A DNA stretch of 34,448 nt from UBA6182 sp964479585 (GTDB taxonomy: Bacteria > Bacillota_I > Bacilli_A > Erysipelotrichales > Erysipelotrichaceae): the NCBI GenBank assembly GCA_964479585.1, contig CAYZMP010000013.1, positions 1 to 34,448 of the forward strand, in the 5' to 3' direction. How positions within the stretch are numbered: position 1 is the first letter of the stretch; every line of letters starts with the position of its first letter. The position numbers were made by a program, and so were the translations under genes. This document shows positions 16,481 to 24,803 of the stretch, one piece after another. The notes under the pieces were generated by a model. That model saw only the letters and a program-made list of their open reading frames with translations. It ran no database searches and had not been told where the DNA came from.

Positions 16481-17220
16481 ATCGATCTAACATAATCAAA
16501 GGGTTATCCATTAGTGTCGTATTATTTATATGGGTTGGATTATCCATTGTTTTTGATAATGACATGATTGTACCAAATATGTTTGGTGTTCTTGCTTACA
16601 TGATTCATCAAGTCATGTCGAGTACCTTTTATATGAGTATTAGTGTAACACTTTTGCGCTTAGTGATTGCCTTTAGTATGTCGTTGCTTGTTGGGGTTTT
16701 GCTTGGAATACTTAGTTGTATCAAAAAAGACGTGAAAGACTTTTTAAGTCCGATAGTTACGATGATAAAAACGATTCCAAATATATCGTATATGATTGTC
16801 GTGTTACTTTGGTTTAACACTCACATAAGTATTGTTATCATTGTCTTTCTTATCTTGTTTCCTATGTTTTATACTTCGACCATCGATGGTATTGCTTCTT
16901 TAAGGAAATCTTTGCATGATGTATTAATGCTCTACTCTGAAACACCGGTTAATAAATTGGTTAAAGTGTATATACCATCTATGTTGCCATTTGTGTTAAA
17001 CAATATTAGTGTCGCAATAAATTTAGGGTTTAAGGTGGCTATTATGGCAGAAGTGTTAGGGCAACCATCGGTTGGTATTGGAAGAGAAATGCTTATCAGT
17101 AAACTCACCCTTAACTCAACACAACTATTTGCATGGACACTATGGATTATTGTGCTTGGTCTACTTTTTGATGGAATTGTTAGCTTTGTTGTGACAAAGT
17201 TAAAAGATAAGTTTACATAA
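16477..17220 (+). CDS. ABC transporter permease, SsuC/TauC-like
   Basis: 247 residues, about six membrane segments, binding-protein-dependent permease family. The EAA-loop equivalent lies near residues 150-195 (MLYSETPVNKLVKVYIPSML... then the NLGFKVAIMAEVLGQPSVGIGREM stretch), as in sulfonate/taurine/nitrate permeases. Overlaps the binding-protein gene by 4 bases and ends at a strong terminator. No matching importer ATPase is encoded here: the two ATPases in the window are fused to exporter membrane domains. The ATPase must be elsewhere or shared. Confidence 0.85.
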   Translation: MNRSNIIKGLSISVVLFIWVGLSIVFDNDMIVPNMFGVLAYMIHQVMSSTFYMSISVTLLRLVIAFSMSLLVGVLLGILSCIKKDVKDFLSPIVTMIKTIPNISYMIVVLLWFNTHISIVIIVFLILFPMFYTSTIDGIASLRKSLHDVLMLYSETPVNKLVKVYIPSMLPFVLNNISVAINLGFKVAIMAEVLGQPSVGIGREMLISKLTLNSTQLFAWTLWIIVLGLLFDGIVSFVVTKLKDKFT

Positions 17221-17222
17221 TC

Positions 17223-17244
17223 AGGGGAAATATCCCCTTTTTTT
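17223..17244 (+). terminator. Intrinsic terminator after the ABC permease
   Basis: AGGGGA, loop AATA, TCCCCT, then T's to 17244. Compact GC-rich stem directly after the permease stop; it separates this pair from the hydrogenase operon. Confidence 0.85.
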
Positions 17245-17245
17245 A

Positions 17246-17274
17246 TTGCACGAATGTGTAAATGAGTTTATAAT
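17246..17274 (+). promoter_or_regulatory. Promoter of the HydABC-type operon
   Basis: TTGCAC (17246-17251), a 17-bp spacer, TATAAT (17269-17274). Expected start near 17281, just upstream of the Rex-like element. Confidence 0.75.
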
Positions 17275-17288
17275 GAAAACAGAGAAAA

Positions 17289-17306
17289 TTGTGAAATAAA
17301 TAACTA
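17289..17306. promoter_or_regulatory. Rex-like operator at the HydABC promoter
   Basis: TTGTGAAATAAATAACTA: left arm TTGTGA is a classical Rex half-site, right arm TAACTA matches TAACAA at 5 of 6. Including one base upstream, 17288-17304 is identical in 16 of 17 bases to 21597-21613 at the second hydrogenase promoter. Confidence 0.5.
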
Positions 17307-17338
17307 ACAAAAAAATAATAAAAAGAAGAGGTGTTTTT

Positions 17339-17863
17339 ATGGATGTTTCCTTGCATGAAAAGGGTATGCAAAACTTAGAGCATATCGCGGAGAAGTTTAT
17401 TCTACTAGATTCTTTTATTGCGAGCATGCCATCAAAAGAACATGCAATAATTCCAGTGCTTCATAGAGCACAGAAGCTTTTTGGATATTTACCAAAAGAG
17501 CTTCAATTGTATGTTTCTCGCAAACTAGATGTACCAGCCGCCAAAGTGTATGGGGTAGTTAGCTTTTATTCTTTCTTTAGTCAAACTCCAAAAGGAGAAC
17601 ACACCATTAGCATTTGCATGGGTACAGCATGTTTTGTTAAAGGTGTTGGTGACATTAAAGATAAACTAAAAGACATTTTAGCGATTGATTCTAATCAAAC
17701 AACAACGGATGGAAAATTCTCATTAAAAGAAGTTCGTTGTATTGGTGCTTGTGGTTTAGCTCCTGTCATTATGGTGGATGACAAGATATTGGGTAATTTA
17801 ACCGCTAATGACATGGATGATATTGTTACTAAATATCGCAACACTCCAGGAGGTCAACGATGA
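17339..17863 (+). CDS. hydC: HydC: NuoE-like [2Fe-2S] subunit of the bifurcating-type hydrogenase
   Basis: 174 residues. N-terminal helical part (AIIPVLHRAQKLFGYLPKEL, VYGVVSFYSFFSQTP) and a thioredoxin-like [2Fe-2S] domain with Cys93, Cys98, Cys134 and Cys138 (CMGTAC and CIGAC). This is the NuoE/HydC pattern, the electron-relay subunit beside the NADH site of HydB. First gene of a four-gene operon; it overlaps the next gene by 4 bases (ATGA), and GGAGGTCAACG near its end is the RBS for that gene. Preceded by a consensus-like promoter and a Rex-like element. Confidence 0.9.
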   Translation: MDVSLHEKGMQNLEHIAEKFILLDSFIASMPSKEHAIIPVLHRAQKLFGYLPKELQLYVSRKLDVPAAKVYGVVSFYSFFSQTPKGEHTISICMGTACFVKGVGDIKDKLKDILAIDSNQTTTDGKFSLKEVRCIGACGLAPVIMVDDKILGNLTANDMDDIVTKYRNTPGGQR

Positions 17864-18270
17864 TTATTAAAAGTAAAAAGGACTTAGAAATCATAAAAAA
17901 TAATTATGCTGATCGTGTTAGAAGACGATCATCGAACAAAGGTAAAAGTGAACGAATTGATATCCTTGTCGGTATGGCTACTTGTGGTATTGCAGCAGGT
18001 GCACAAGAAGTTTTCGATACATTGTCCAAAGAGGTTGCTAGTCTAAACAACCCTGATATTAAGGTCATTCCAGTAGGTTGTATGGGGTATTGTCATAGTG
18101 AACCTACAGTAGTCGTATGTTTACGCAAAAGAGAACCAACGATTTATGGCAAAGTTAATGCAACGATTGCACATCAAATTATTGAAGATCATATTATGGC
18201 AAATAAAGTTGTCAAAAGCCATGTTATGGATATGGAATTTGATCGCACCTTAAGTGGAGGTCAACCATGA
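17860..18270 (+). CDS. Separate thioredoxin-like [2Fe-2S] subunit (equivalent to the HydB/NuoF N-terminal domain)
   Basis: 136 residues. Motifs CGIAAGAQEVFD (C42) and VIPVGCMGYCHSEPTVVVC (C74, C78, C87) match the thioredoxin-like ferredoxin domain normally fused to the N-terminus of HydB. Here it has its own gene, with ATGA overlaps on both sides and an RBS (GGAGGTCAACG before it, GGAGGTCAACC before the next gene). The following HydB starts directly at its NuoF core and lacks this domain, so this is a split rather than an extra copy. The result is a heterotetramer-type gene set. Comparable four-subunit sets exist in some thermophilic Firmicutes as far as I recall. Confidence 0.82.
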   Translation: MIIKSKKDLEIIKNNYADRVRRRSSNKGKSERIDILVGMATCGIAAGAQEVFDTLSKEVASLNNPDIKVIPVGCMGYCHSEPTVVVCLRKREPTIYGKVNATIAHQIIEDHIMANKVVKSHVMDMEFDRTLSGGQP

Positions 18271-19736
18271 GTGTAAAAAGTAAACAAGTTCGCATTGCTT
18301 TGCGCAATTGCGGTTTTATTAATCCATTAAATATTCATGAGTATATTGCTTTTGATGGTTATCAAGCATTGGCGAAAGTACTACTTAATCACACACCAGA
18401 TGAAGTGATCGACATTGTTAAAGAAAGTGGTTTAAAAGGTCGTGGTGGAGGAGGCTTTTTAACTGGCTTAAAATGGCAATTGACACGACAAAGTGTATCG
18501 GATGAAAAGTACATTATTTGCAATGCGGATGAAGGTGATCCAGGAGCATTTATGGATCGTTCTATTTTAGAAGGTGATCCTCATTCTGTTATTGAAGCTA
18601 TGGCAATAGCGGGTTATGCGATAGGTGCACATCATGGTATCATCTATATACGTGCTGAGTATCCTTTAGCCATATCACGATTAGAACATGCGATTGCTCA
18701 AGCAAAATCATTTGGATTATTGGGTAAAGAAATATTTGATACACCTTTTAATTTTAATATTGAGTTAAAACTTGGGGCTGGTGCTTTTGTTTGTGGAGAA
18801 GAAACGGCACTCATCCACTCTTGTGAGGGCAATCGTGGAGAACCAACAAGTAAGCCACCATTTCCATCAGTAAAAGGGTATTTAGATAAACCAACCTCCG
18901 TTAATAATGTGGAAACCTTTGCAAATGTACCAGCGATTATTAACTTAGGTGCTCCATGGTTTTCATCGATTGGTACTGAAACCTCAAAAGGAACAAAAGT
19001 ATTTGCCCTTGCTGGAAAAGTGAATAAAGTAGGACTTATTGAAGTTCCCATGGGTATTACATTAAAAGAGATTATTTATGACATTGGTGGTGGGATTGTT
19101 AACAATAAAAAATTCAAAGCAGTACAAACAGGTGGTCCTTCAGGAGGAGTTATTACTGTTGAAGATTTAGATACACCAATAGATTATGAGTCATTAGCTA
19201 ACATCGGCTCGATGATGGGATCAGGTGGTATGATTGTCATGGATGAAGATGATTGCATGGTAAATATCGCAAAGTTTTACTTGGAGTTTACTCAAGAGGA
19301 ATCATGTGGCAAGTGTACGCCATGTCGCTTAGGAACAAAACGGATGTATGAAATTTTAGATAAAATTACTAGTGGTGATGGTGATATGGATGACATAAAC
19401 AAACTTGAAACTCTTGGCAATGTAATAAAAAACACAGCCTTGTGTGGATTAGGACAAACAGCGCCGAACCCTGTGTTAAGTACCCTTCATTATTTCTATG
19501 ATGAATACATCGCTCATATCGTGGATAAAAGTTGTCCGGCAAAATCATGCAAAGCACTATTAAAGTACAGTATTGATGCTGAAAAGTGTATCGGATGTAC
19601 TGCTTGTGCAAGAGTGTGTCCTGTATCTTGTATTGCTGGCAAGCCAAAAGAGTTACACATCATTGATCAAAGCAAGTGCATTAGTTGTGGAGCATGTTAT
19701 GACGCTTGTAAATTTGATGCCGTGATTCGACCATAA
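18267..19736 (+). CDS. hydB: HydB: NuoF-like NAD(H)/flavin subunit
   Basis: 489 residues. The core is NuoF-like: GLKGRGGGGFLTGLKW at 55-70 (nucleotide and FMN binding), CNADEGDPGAFMDR, the GEETALIHSCEG stretch near 177-188, and the [4Fe-4S] motif ESCGKCTPC (C347, C350, C353) with C393. A CPAKSC stretch (C423, C428) precedes a C-terminal two-cluster ferredoxin domain: C441, C444, C447, C451 and C471, C474, C477, C481. Role: NADH oxidation/NAD+ reduction and electron distribution to ferredoxin and HydA, i.e. the bifurcation site. It lacks the usual N-terminal thioredoxin-like domain, which the preceding gene supplies. Overlaps that gene by ATGA; hydA follows after 13 bases. Confidence 0.92.
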   Translation: MSVKSKQVRIALRNCGFINPLNIHEYIAFDGYQALAKVLLNHTPDEVIDIVKESGLKGRGGGGFLTGLKWQLTRQSVSDEKYIICNADEGDPGAFMDRSILEGDPHSVIEAMAIAGYAIGAHHGIIYIRAEYPLAISRLEHAIAQAKSFGLLGKEIFDTPFNFNIELKLGAGAFVCGEETALIHSCEGNRGEPTSKPPFPSVKGYLDKPTSVNNVETFANVPAIINLGAPWFSSIGTETSKGTKVFALAGKVNKVGLIEVPMGITLKEIIYDIGGGIVNNKKFKAVQTGGPSGGVITVEDLDTPIDYESLANIGSMMGSGGMIVMDEDDCMVNIAKFYLEFTQEESCGKCTPCRLGTKRMYEILDKITSGDGDMDDINKLETLGNVIKNTALCGLGQTAPNPVLSTLHYFYDEYIAHIVDKSCPAKSCKALLKYSIDAEKCIGCTACARVCPVSCIAGKPKELHIIDQSKCISCGACYDACKFDAVIRP

Positions 19737-19749
19737 GGAGGATAGAAGT

Positions 19750-21492
19750 ATGAAAATGATCAATATAACAATAAACAACAAAAAGCTTTCTGTCCCAGAA
19801 AAATCGACGATTTTGGATGCTGCAAAAATGTTGAACATAAAAATTCCAACACTATGTCATTTAAAGCTAGAAGACTTTGGGATTGTAAATAAACAAGCTA
19901 CATGTCGTGTTTGTGTGGTAGAAGTTGAAGGAAGAAACACGCTTGTGCCTTCATGTGCTCAAGAATGCGTTGAAGGAATGGTAATTAAAACAGACTCAAT
20001 AAAAGCAATTTCTGCTCGAAGAGCAAATGTCGAACTGTTGTTATCGAATCATCCAAAAGATTGTTTAACGTGCGCAAAAAACTTGGATTGTGAATTACAA
20101 ACCATCGCTAATCATTTAAATATACGTGAAATTCATTATCAAGGTGAAATGATGAATTATCCTAAAGATGAGTCATCACTTGCGTTGATTAAAGATCCAA
20201 ATAAATGTGTGATGTGTCGTCGTTGTGAAACCATGTGTAATGAAGTTCAAACTTGTGGTGTTTTATCAGCTGTAAATAGAGGGTTTGATGTAGTTGTAAG
20301 TCCAGCTTTTAACATGGATATGATTAACACAGCTTGTACCTATTGTGGTCAATGTGTGGCAGTTTGTCCAACAGGAGCTTTAACAGAAGTAAACAACACA
20401 AACAAAGTGTGGCATGCATTAAACAATCCAAACAAACATGTTATAGTCCAAGTAGCGCCAGCGGTACGTGTTGCTATTGGAGAAATGTTTGATATGCCAC
20501 CTGGAACGATTACTACAGGAAAACTTGTTAGTGCACTTCGTGCATTAGAGTTTGATCGCGTATTTGATACTGATTTTGCAGCAGACTTAACGATTATGGA
20601 AGAAGCTGCAGAGTTAATTCATCGTATTGAAAACAATGGCACCTTACCAATGCTGACAAGTTGTTGTCCTGCATGGGTTAAATTTTTCGAACATCAGTTT
20701 CCAGATTTACTAGATATTCCTTCCACATGCAAATCACCACAAATCATGTTTGGGGCGATTGCTAAAACATATTATGCTAAAAAAGCAAACATCGATCCAA
20801 AAGACATCGTCGTTGTATCGGTTATGCCATGTTTAGCAAAAAAAGCAGAAGCTGCTAGACCTGAACTTACAAAAGATGATCAACAAAATGTTGATATCGT
20901 CATCACGACTCGTGAACTTGGTCATATGTTGCATGAAGCTGGAATAGATTTTAAACACTTAAGTGAAGAACCTTTTGATGAAATGATGGGAGAAAGTACT
21001 GGAGCATCAGTTATTTTTGGTACAACTGGAGGTGTTATTGAAGCTGCTGCTCGTACAGCCTATGAGTGGATTACAAAAAAACCACTAGAAAAAGTTGATT
21101 TTACTCAACTTCGTGGATTTGATGGAGTACGTAGTGCAACCATAAACATTGGTGATCAACAATTAAGGATTGGTATTGCTCATGGCCTTGGAAATGCTCG
21201 TGTTCTTTTAGAAAACATTCAAAAAGGTATTAGTCAGTTTGATGCCATAGAAATAATGGCATGTCCTGGTGGTTGTATAGGAGGCGGAGGCCAACCTTAT
21301 CATCATGGAGATGTCGAAATACTAAAAAAACGTCAAATGGCCATTTATCAAGAAGACAAGAATCATCGCATTCGTAAATCTCATGAAAATCCTGCGATTA
21401 AGCAGTTATACAAAGATTTTCTAGGTAGTCCAAATAGTCCTAAAGCACATGAATTGTTGCATACTTATTACACACCAAAAGAAAGAATATAA
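19750..21492 (+). CDS. hydA: HydA: group A [FeFe] hydrogenase catalytic subunit
   Basis: 580 residues. N-terminal [2Fe-2S] domain with Cys36, 52, 55 and 69; His-Cys3 [4Fe-4S] site H101, C105, C108, C114; two [4Fe-4S] clusters (C153/156/159/163 and C196/199/202/206); then the H-cluster domain with all three signatures intact: TSCCPAW at 303-309, MPCLAKK with C361, and MACPGGCIGGGGQP with C505 and C509. The first Cys of TSCCP (C305) is the usual proton-relay residue, so the enzyme should be active. AGGAGG precedes the ATG by 9 bases. Completes a HydABC-type NADH/ferredoxin-dependent enzyme. Maturases HydE, HydF and HydG are not in the window. Confidence 0.95.
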   Translation: MKMINITINNKKLSVPEKSTILDAAKMLNIKIPTLCHLKLEDFGIVNKQATCRVCVVEVEGRNTLVPSCAQECVEGMVIKTDSIKAISARRANVELLLSNHPKDCLTCAKNLDCELQTIANHLNIREIHYQGEMMNYPKDESSLALIKDPNKCVMCRRCETMCNEVQTCGVLSAVNRGFDVVVSPAFNMDMINTACTYCGQCVAVCPTGALTEVNNTNKVWHALNNPNKHVIVQVAPAVRVAIGEMFDMPPGTITTGKLVSALRALEFDRVFDTDFAADLTIMEEAAELIHRIENNGTLPMLTSCCPAWVKFFEHQFPDLLDIPSTCKSPQIMFGAIAKTYYAKKANIDPKDIVVVSVMPCLAKKAEAARPELTKDDQQNVDIVITTRELGHMLHEAGIDFKHLSEEPFDEMMGESTGASVIFGTTGGVIEAAARTAYEWITKKPLEKVDFTQLRGFDGVRSATINIGDQQLRIGIAHGLGNARVLLENIQKGISQFDAIEIMACPGGCIGGGGQPYHHGDVEILKKRQMAIYQEDKNHRIRKSHENPAIKQLYKDFLGSPNSPKAHELLHTYYTPKERI

Positions 21493-21495
21493 AAG

Positions 21496-21524
21496 AAAAA
21501 AGCCTAGGTCAAACTAGGTTTTTT
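21496..21524 (+). terminator. Terminator after hydA
   Basis: CCTAG, loop GTCAAA, CTAGG, followed by six T's and preceded by an A run, with a single unpaired G at the base. A modest stem but well placed. Confidence 0.65.
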
Positions 21525-21564
21525 GTTGTATGAAAATATGTAAGCCTTATCAAACAACAATCTC

Positions 21565-21593
21565 TTGAAAGCAAAGTGTTAGTATGGTATAAC
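21565..21593 (+). promoter_or_regulatory. Promoter of the sensory / group B hydrogenase operon
   Basis: TTGAAA (21565-21570), a 17-bp spacer, TATAAC (21588-21593). Expected start near 21600, inside the Rex-like element. Confidence 0.65.
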
Positions 21594-21597
21594 TAGA

Positions 21598-21615
21598 TTG
21601 TGAAAAAAATAACGA
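21598..21615. promoter_or_regulatory. Rex-like operator at the second hydrogenase promoter
   Basis: TTGTGAAAAAAATAACGA: left arm TTGTGA, right arm TAACGA (5 of 6 to TAACAA). It matches the hydC element at 16 of 17 bases but sits 10 bp, about one helical turn, closer to the -10. Confidence 0.5.
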
Positions 21616-21633
21616 GAAGAGAGAGTGAATATT

Positions 21634-23109
21634 ATGGGATTGTTTGATCATGAAGCAAGACAGTTGAAGTTTGATGTATTAGTGGAAGTTGCGCATCGTA
21701 GCTATAGTGTAAGCATCGATAGTAACATTGAAGATGATATTGCGTATAAATTAATTCCAACTCCGAAAGCTGATTTTCGTTGTTGTGTGTATAAAGAGCG
21801 GGAGATACTTCGTCAAAGAACAAGATTAGCGATGGGGAAAGATCCGGTTAAAACAGGAAAGAAATGTTCAAAAGCAACACAAGTAGTAAAGGTTATTGAA
21901 GCAGCTTGTGATGGTTGTAGTATTCGAAAGATTCAAATTACCGATAACTGTCGTAAGTGCATGGCAAAAAGTTGCATGAAATCATGTCGTTTTGATGCGA
22001 TTTCTATGGGAGAAAAAAGAGCAATTATTAACTATGATAAATGCAAAGAATGTGGAGCGTGTGTTTCAAAGTGTCCTTTTCATGCAATAGTAGAAACCCA
22101 TCGACCATGTGTTACATCATGCCCTGTAGATGCCATAAGCATGGATCAATACAATTTAGCTATTATTGATGAAGATAAATGCATTAACTGTGCTCAATGT
22201 CAATCTTCGTGTCCTTTTGGTGCTATAGAAGATGCTTCATGGATTGTCCCTGTCATTGAGTCCATAAGTAGAAACAAGTCAGTATACGCGATGGTTGCGC
22301 CTTCAATTCAAGGTCAATTTGGTAGTGCTAGTTATGGTCAAATAAAAACAGGATTGATAAATTTAGGGTTTAAAGATGTGATTGAAGTAGCGGCAGCGGC
22401 AGATATTGTGGCGTGGCATGAAAAAGAAGAGTTAAAAAGAAAAATTCAAAATAACAGTAAGCTTACAACATCATGTTGTCCTGCTTTTGTTAATTTGGCT
22501 AAGCAGCATTTTAGTGATGTATATGACAAGTTTGTTTCAACGTTGGTTTCTCCAATGATTTTAATGGGTAGATTGATTAAAGAGAAAGACCCGAATGCGA
22601 TTTGTGTGTTTATTGGACCTTGTGTAACTAAAAAACAAGAAGCAATGATGGATGAGTCAAACTCAGTTGATTATGTGCTTACTTATGAAGAAATAGCCGC
22701 CATGTTTGTATCATCTGGTATGTACTTAAGTCAAGGTCATGATCAAGAAGTTGCGGATGCAAGTGTGTTTGGACGTTATTTTGCCTTTAGTGGTGGTGTG
22801 AGTAAAGCATTAAGTCAAGCAGCGAAAGAAGATGACAACATTCAAGTTAAGGCAATCTCTGCTAGTGGGTGCACAGAATGTAAAAAACAATTGTTGTTAT
22901 TAAGACATAATCGTTTTGAAGGTGATGTATTAGAAGGCATGGGATGTTTGGGCGGATGTTTTAATGGTCCTGCGATGATTGACAATAGCACGGTTATCAA
23001 AAAGAGATTTGATCAGGATAATGAACATTATAAAAAGCAATCGATTAAACAAAACATAGCTAAGTTTAATGTTACTGATGCTATGCTACATACACACAAA
23101 GCACAGTAA
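21634..23109 (+). CDS. Group B [FeFe] hydrogenase, monomeric type
   Basis: 491 residues from the ATG at 21634 (GAGAGAG 8 bases upstream); a GTG three codons earlier is too close to that RBS. A distinct N-terminal part (RCCVYKEREILRQRTRLAMG) typical of the group B family is followed by ferredoxin-like Cys clusters (CRKCMAKSCMKSC, CKECGACVSKCP, CVTSCP, CINCAQCQSSCP). The H-cluster domain has TSCCPAF (C281, C282), GPCVTKK (C330) and GMGCLGGCFNGP (C438, C442), where group A has GGGQP. No [2Fe-2S] domain and no NADH module, so it likely exchanges electrons with ferredoxin. Physiological direction in group B enzymes is not settled. First gene of the second hydrogen operon. Confidence 0.88.
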   Translation: MGLFDHEARQLKFDVLVEVAHRSYSVSIDSNIEDDIAYKLIPTPKADFRCCVYKEREILRQRTRLAMGKDPVKTGKKCSKATQVVKVIEAACDGCSIRKIQITDNCRKCMAKSCMKSCRFDAISMGEKRAIINYDKCKECGACVSKCPFHAIVETHRPCVTSCPVDAISMDQYNLAIIDEDKCINCAQCQSSCPFGAIEDASWIVPVIESISRNKSVYAMVAPSIQGQFGSASYGQIKTGLINLGFKDVIEVAAAADIVAWHEKEELKRKIQNNSKLTTSCCPAFVNLAKQHFSDVYDKFVSTLVSPMILMGRLIKEKDPNAICVFIGPCVTKKQEAMMDESNSVDYVLTYEEIAAMFVSSGMYLSQGHDQEVADASVFGRYFAFSGGVSKALSQAAKEDDNIQVKAISASGCTECKKQLLLLRHNRFEGDVLEGMGCLGGCFNGPAMIDNSTVIKKRFDQDNEHYKKQSIKQNIAKFNVTDAMLHTHKAQ

Positions 23110-23141
23110 TTACTGACAGAGCTTTATGAAGGAGGGTTTTA

Positions 23142-24803
23142 ATGAGCATCATTTCTTTAATGGAAAACAACTGCAAACATTGCCACCATTGTGTGGCACA
23201 TTGTCCTACCAATGCGATAGCGTTTATTCATAATAAACCAGAGATTATTAGTGATGATTGTATTTTGTGTGGAGAATGTTTTGTCGTATGCCCTCAACAT
23301 GCAAAATCAGTAGCAAGTGACGTTGAACAAGTTTTGCAATGGATAAAAAAGGGAGAAAAAGTTCACGTTAGTTTAGCGCCAAGTTTTGTAGCAATGCTTG
23401 AAAGTGAAAAAAGCATCAAAGATCGATTGTTAGCGATGGGGTTTGCAACTGTTAGTGAAACTTCCATTGCGGCTGCCTTTGTTTCTGATTATTATCGTGA
23501 ATTATGCAAAATATCCTCAACCAATATTATTAGCACATGTTGTCCTGTTGTGGTGTCTTTAATAGAAAAAGAATTTCCACAGTTGATTGACCAATTGGCT
23601 CCGATACAATCACCGATGTTAGTGCATGGACAAATGCTAAAACAACAATATCCTAACGATAAAGTTGTGTTTATTGGACCATGTATTGCGAAAATTCAAG
23701 AAGCTAATGAAAGTGATGCTGTGGATGGGGTATTAACCTTTGAAGATATTATGGGTGAAATCGAGGATAACATAAACGATCAACCGTTTTTTCATTCTAC
23801 CTTTGAAAATGATAAAGCACGAGCATATCCTGCTTCAGGAGGGATACTATCGACATTAAGTGGGTTAGATAAAGATGTTGATACGATGGTTGTGGATGGA
23901 ATTGAAAGTGTGAAAGATTGTTGTCAAGCTATTTGTGATCATCAAATTAATAATGTGTTCATTGAAATGTCAGCGTGTGTTGGGTCTTGTTTAAATGGGC
24001 CAATGTTGCAAGATCAAACCCGTAAAAAGTGGAAAGCAAAGCAAATTGTAGAATCTTATTGCAAAAATAAAACATGGAAAAAACAACCTTTGCTTGATAG
24101 TATACATGCAACATATGCTGCTAAAGATAAAGAACAACCAATGTTTAGTCAAACGCAAATTCAAGAAGTATTGGCTTCATTAGGGAAATTCTCGAAAGAA
24201 GATGAACTAAACTGTAAAGCTTGTGGGTATAAAACATGTGTAGAGAAGGCCATAGGTGTATTAGAGAAAAAAGCAGACCCTCATCTTTGTTTACCATTTG
24301 CTTTATCAAAAGCACAATCAATGTCTCATGTGGTGTTAGAGTATACACCCAATGGCATACTTGTTGTGGATGATGAAAACAAGATTGTTGAAATTAATCC
24401 AGCTGCATGTAAACATTTAAAAACCACAACTCATTATGCTAAACATAAATCAATCTTTCGATTTTTAGATGGTGAAATTCTTAAGCAAACTTTAAGCAAC
24501 TTACACGAAGTAACGTATTTTATCGAAGATTATCCAGCACTTCATAAAACATTTGATCATGCTTGTATTCTTGTTGAAAAGACACCGTACACCATTATTA
24601 TATTAATGGACTTAACCCAAAAGATAGCCAAAGAAAAACAGTTAAAGGAATATCGTAATCAAATTGTCAATGTGACACAAAAAATCATTGATGAACAAAT
24701 GATTACTGTACAAGAGATTGCAGGATTATTAGGAGAAAGTAGTGCTAAAAGCAAAGTAGCGTTAGAGAACTTAAAAAACACATTGAAAGATGGTTTACTA
24801 TGA
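23142..24803 (+). CDS. Group C (sensory) [FeFe] hydrogenase with PAS domain
   Basis: 553 residues. Two-cluster ferredoxin domain at 11-50; H-cluster domain with STCCPVV (C133, C134), GPCIAK (C181) and SACVGSCLNGP (C279, C283); an extra 4-Cys Fe-S domain CKACGYKTC plus C383 (C358, C361, C366, C383); a PAS domain at about 394-490 (GILVVDDENKIVEINPAAC); and a C-terminal helical region to 553. This is the group C layout, thought to sense H2 rather than turn it over at rate. AAGGAGG RBS. It overlaps the phosphatase gene by ATGA, matching the phosphatase-linked subgroup (C3). The signal presumably passes from H-cluster through the Fe-S domain and PAS to the partner phosphatase. Confidence 0.88.
   Translation: MSIISLMENNCKHCHHCVAHCPTNAIAFIHNKPEIISDDCILCGECFVVCPQHAKSVASDVEQVLQWIKKGEKVHVSLAPSFVAMLESEKSIKDRLLAMGFATVSETSIAAAFVSDYYRELCKISSTNIISTCCPVVVSLIEKEFPQLIDQLAPIQSPMLVHGQMLKQQYPNDKVVFIGPCIAKIQEANESDAVDGVLTFEDIMGEIEDNINDQPFFHSTFENDKARAYPASGGILSTLSGLDKDVDTMVVDGIESVKDCCQAICDHQINNVFIEMSACVGSCLNGPMLQDQTRKKWKAKQIVESYCKNKTWKKQPLLDSIHATYAAKDKEQPMFSQTQIQEVLASLGKFSKEDELNCKACGYKTCVEKAIGVLEKKADPHLCLPFALSKAQSMSHVVLEYTPNGILVVDDENKIVEINPAACKHLKTTTHYAKHKSIFRFLDGEILKQTLSNLHEVTYFIEDYPALHKTFDHACILVEKTPYTIIILMDLTQKIAKEKQLKEYRNQIVNVTQKIIDEQMITVQEIAGLLGESSAKSKVALENLKNTLKDGLL

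Noticed and set aside
18698..19051. 117-codon minus-strand frame opposite hydB
   Set aside because: Antisense to a strongly conserved NuoF-like region with no RBS; a shadow of the hydB codons.
19369..19647. 92-codon minus-strand frame with many Cys and His
   Set aside because: The Cys/His richness is the reverse complement of hydB ferredoxin Cys codons, not a real metal-binding protein.
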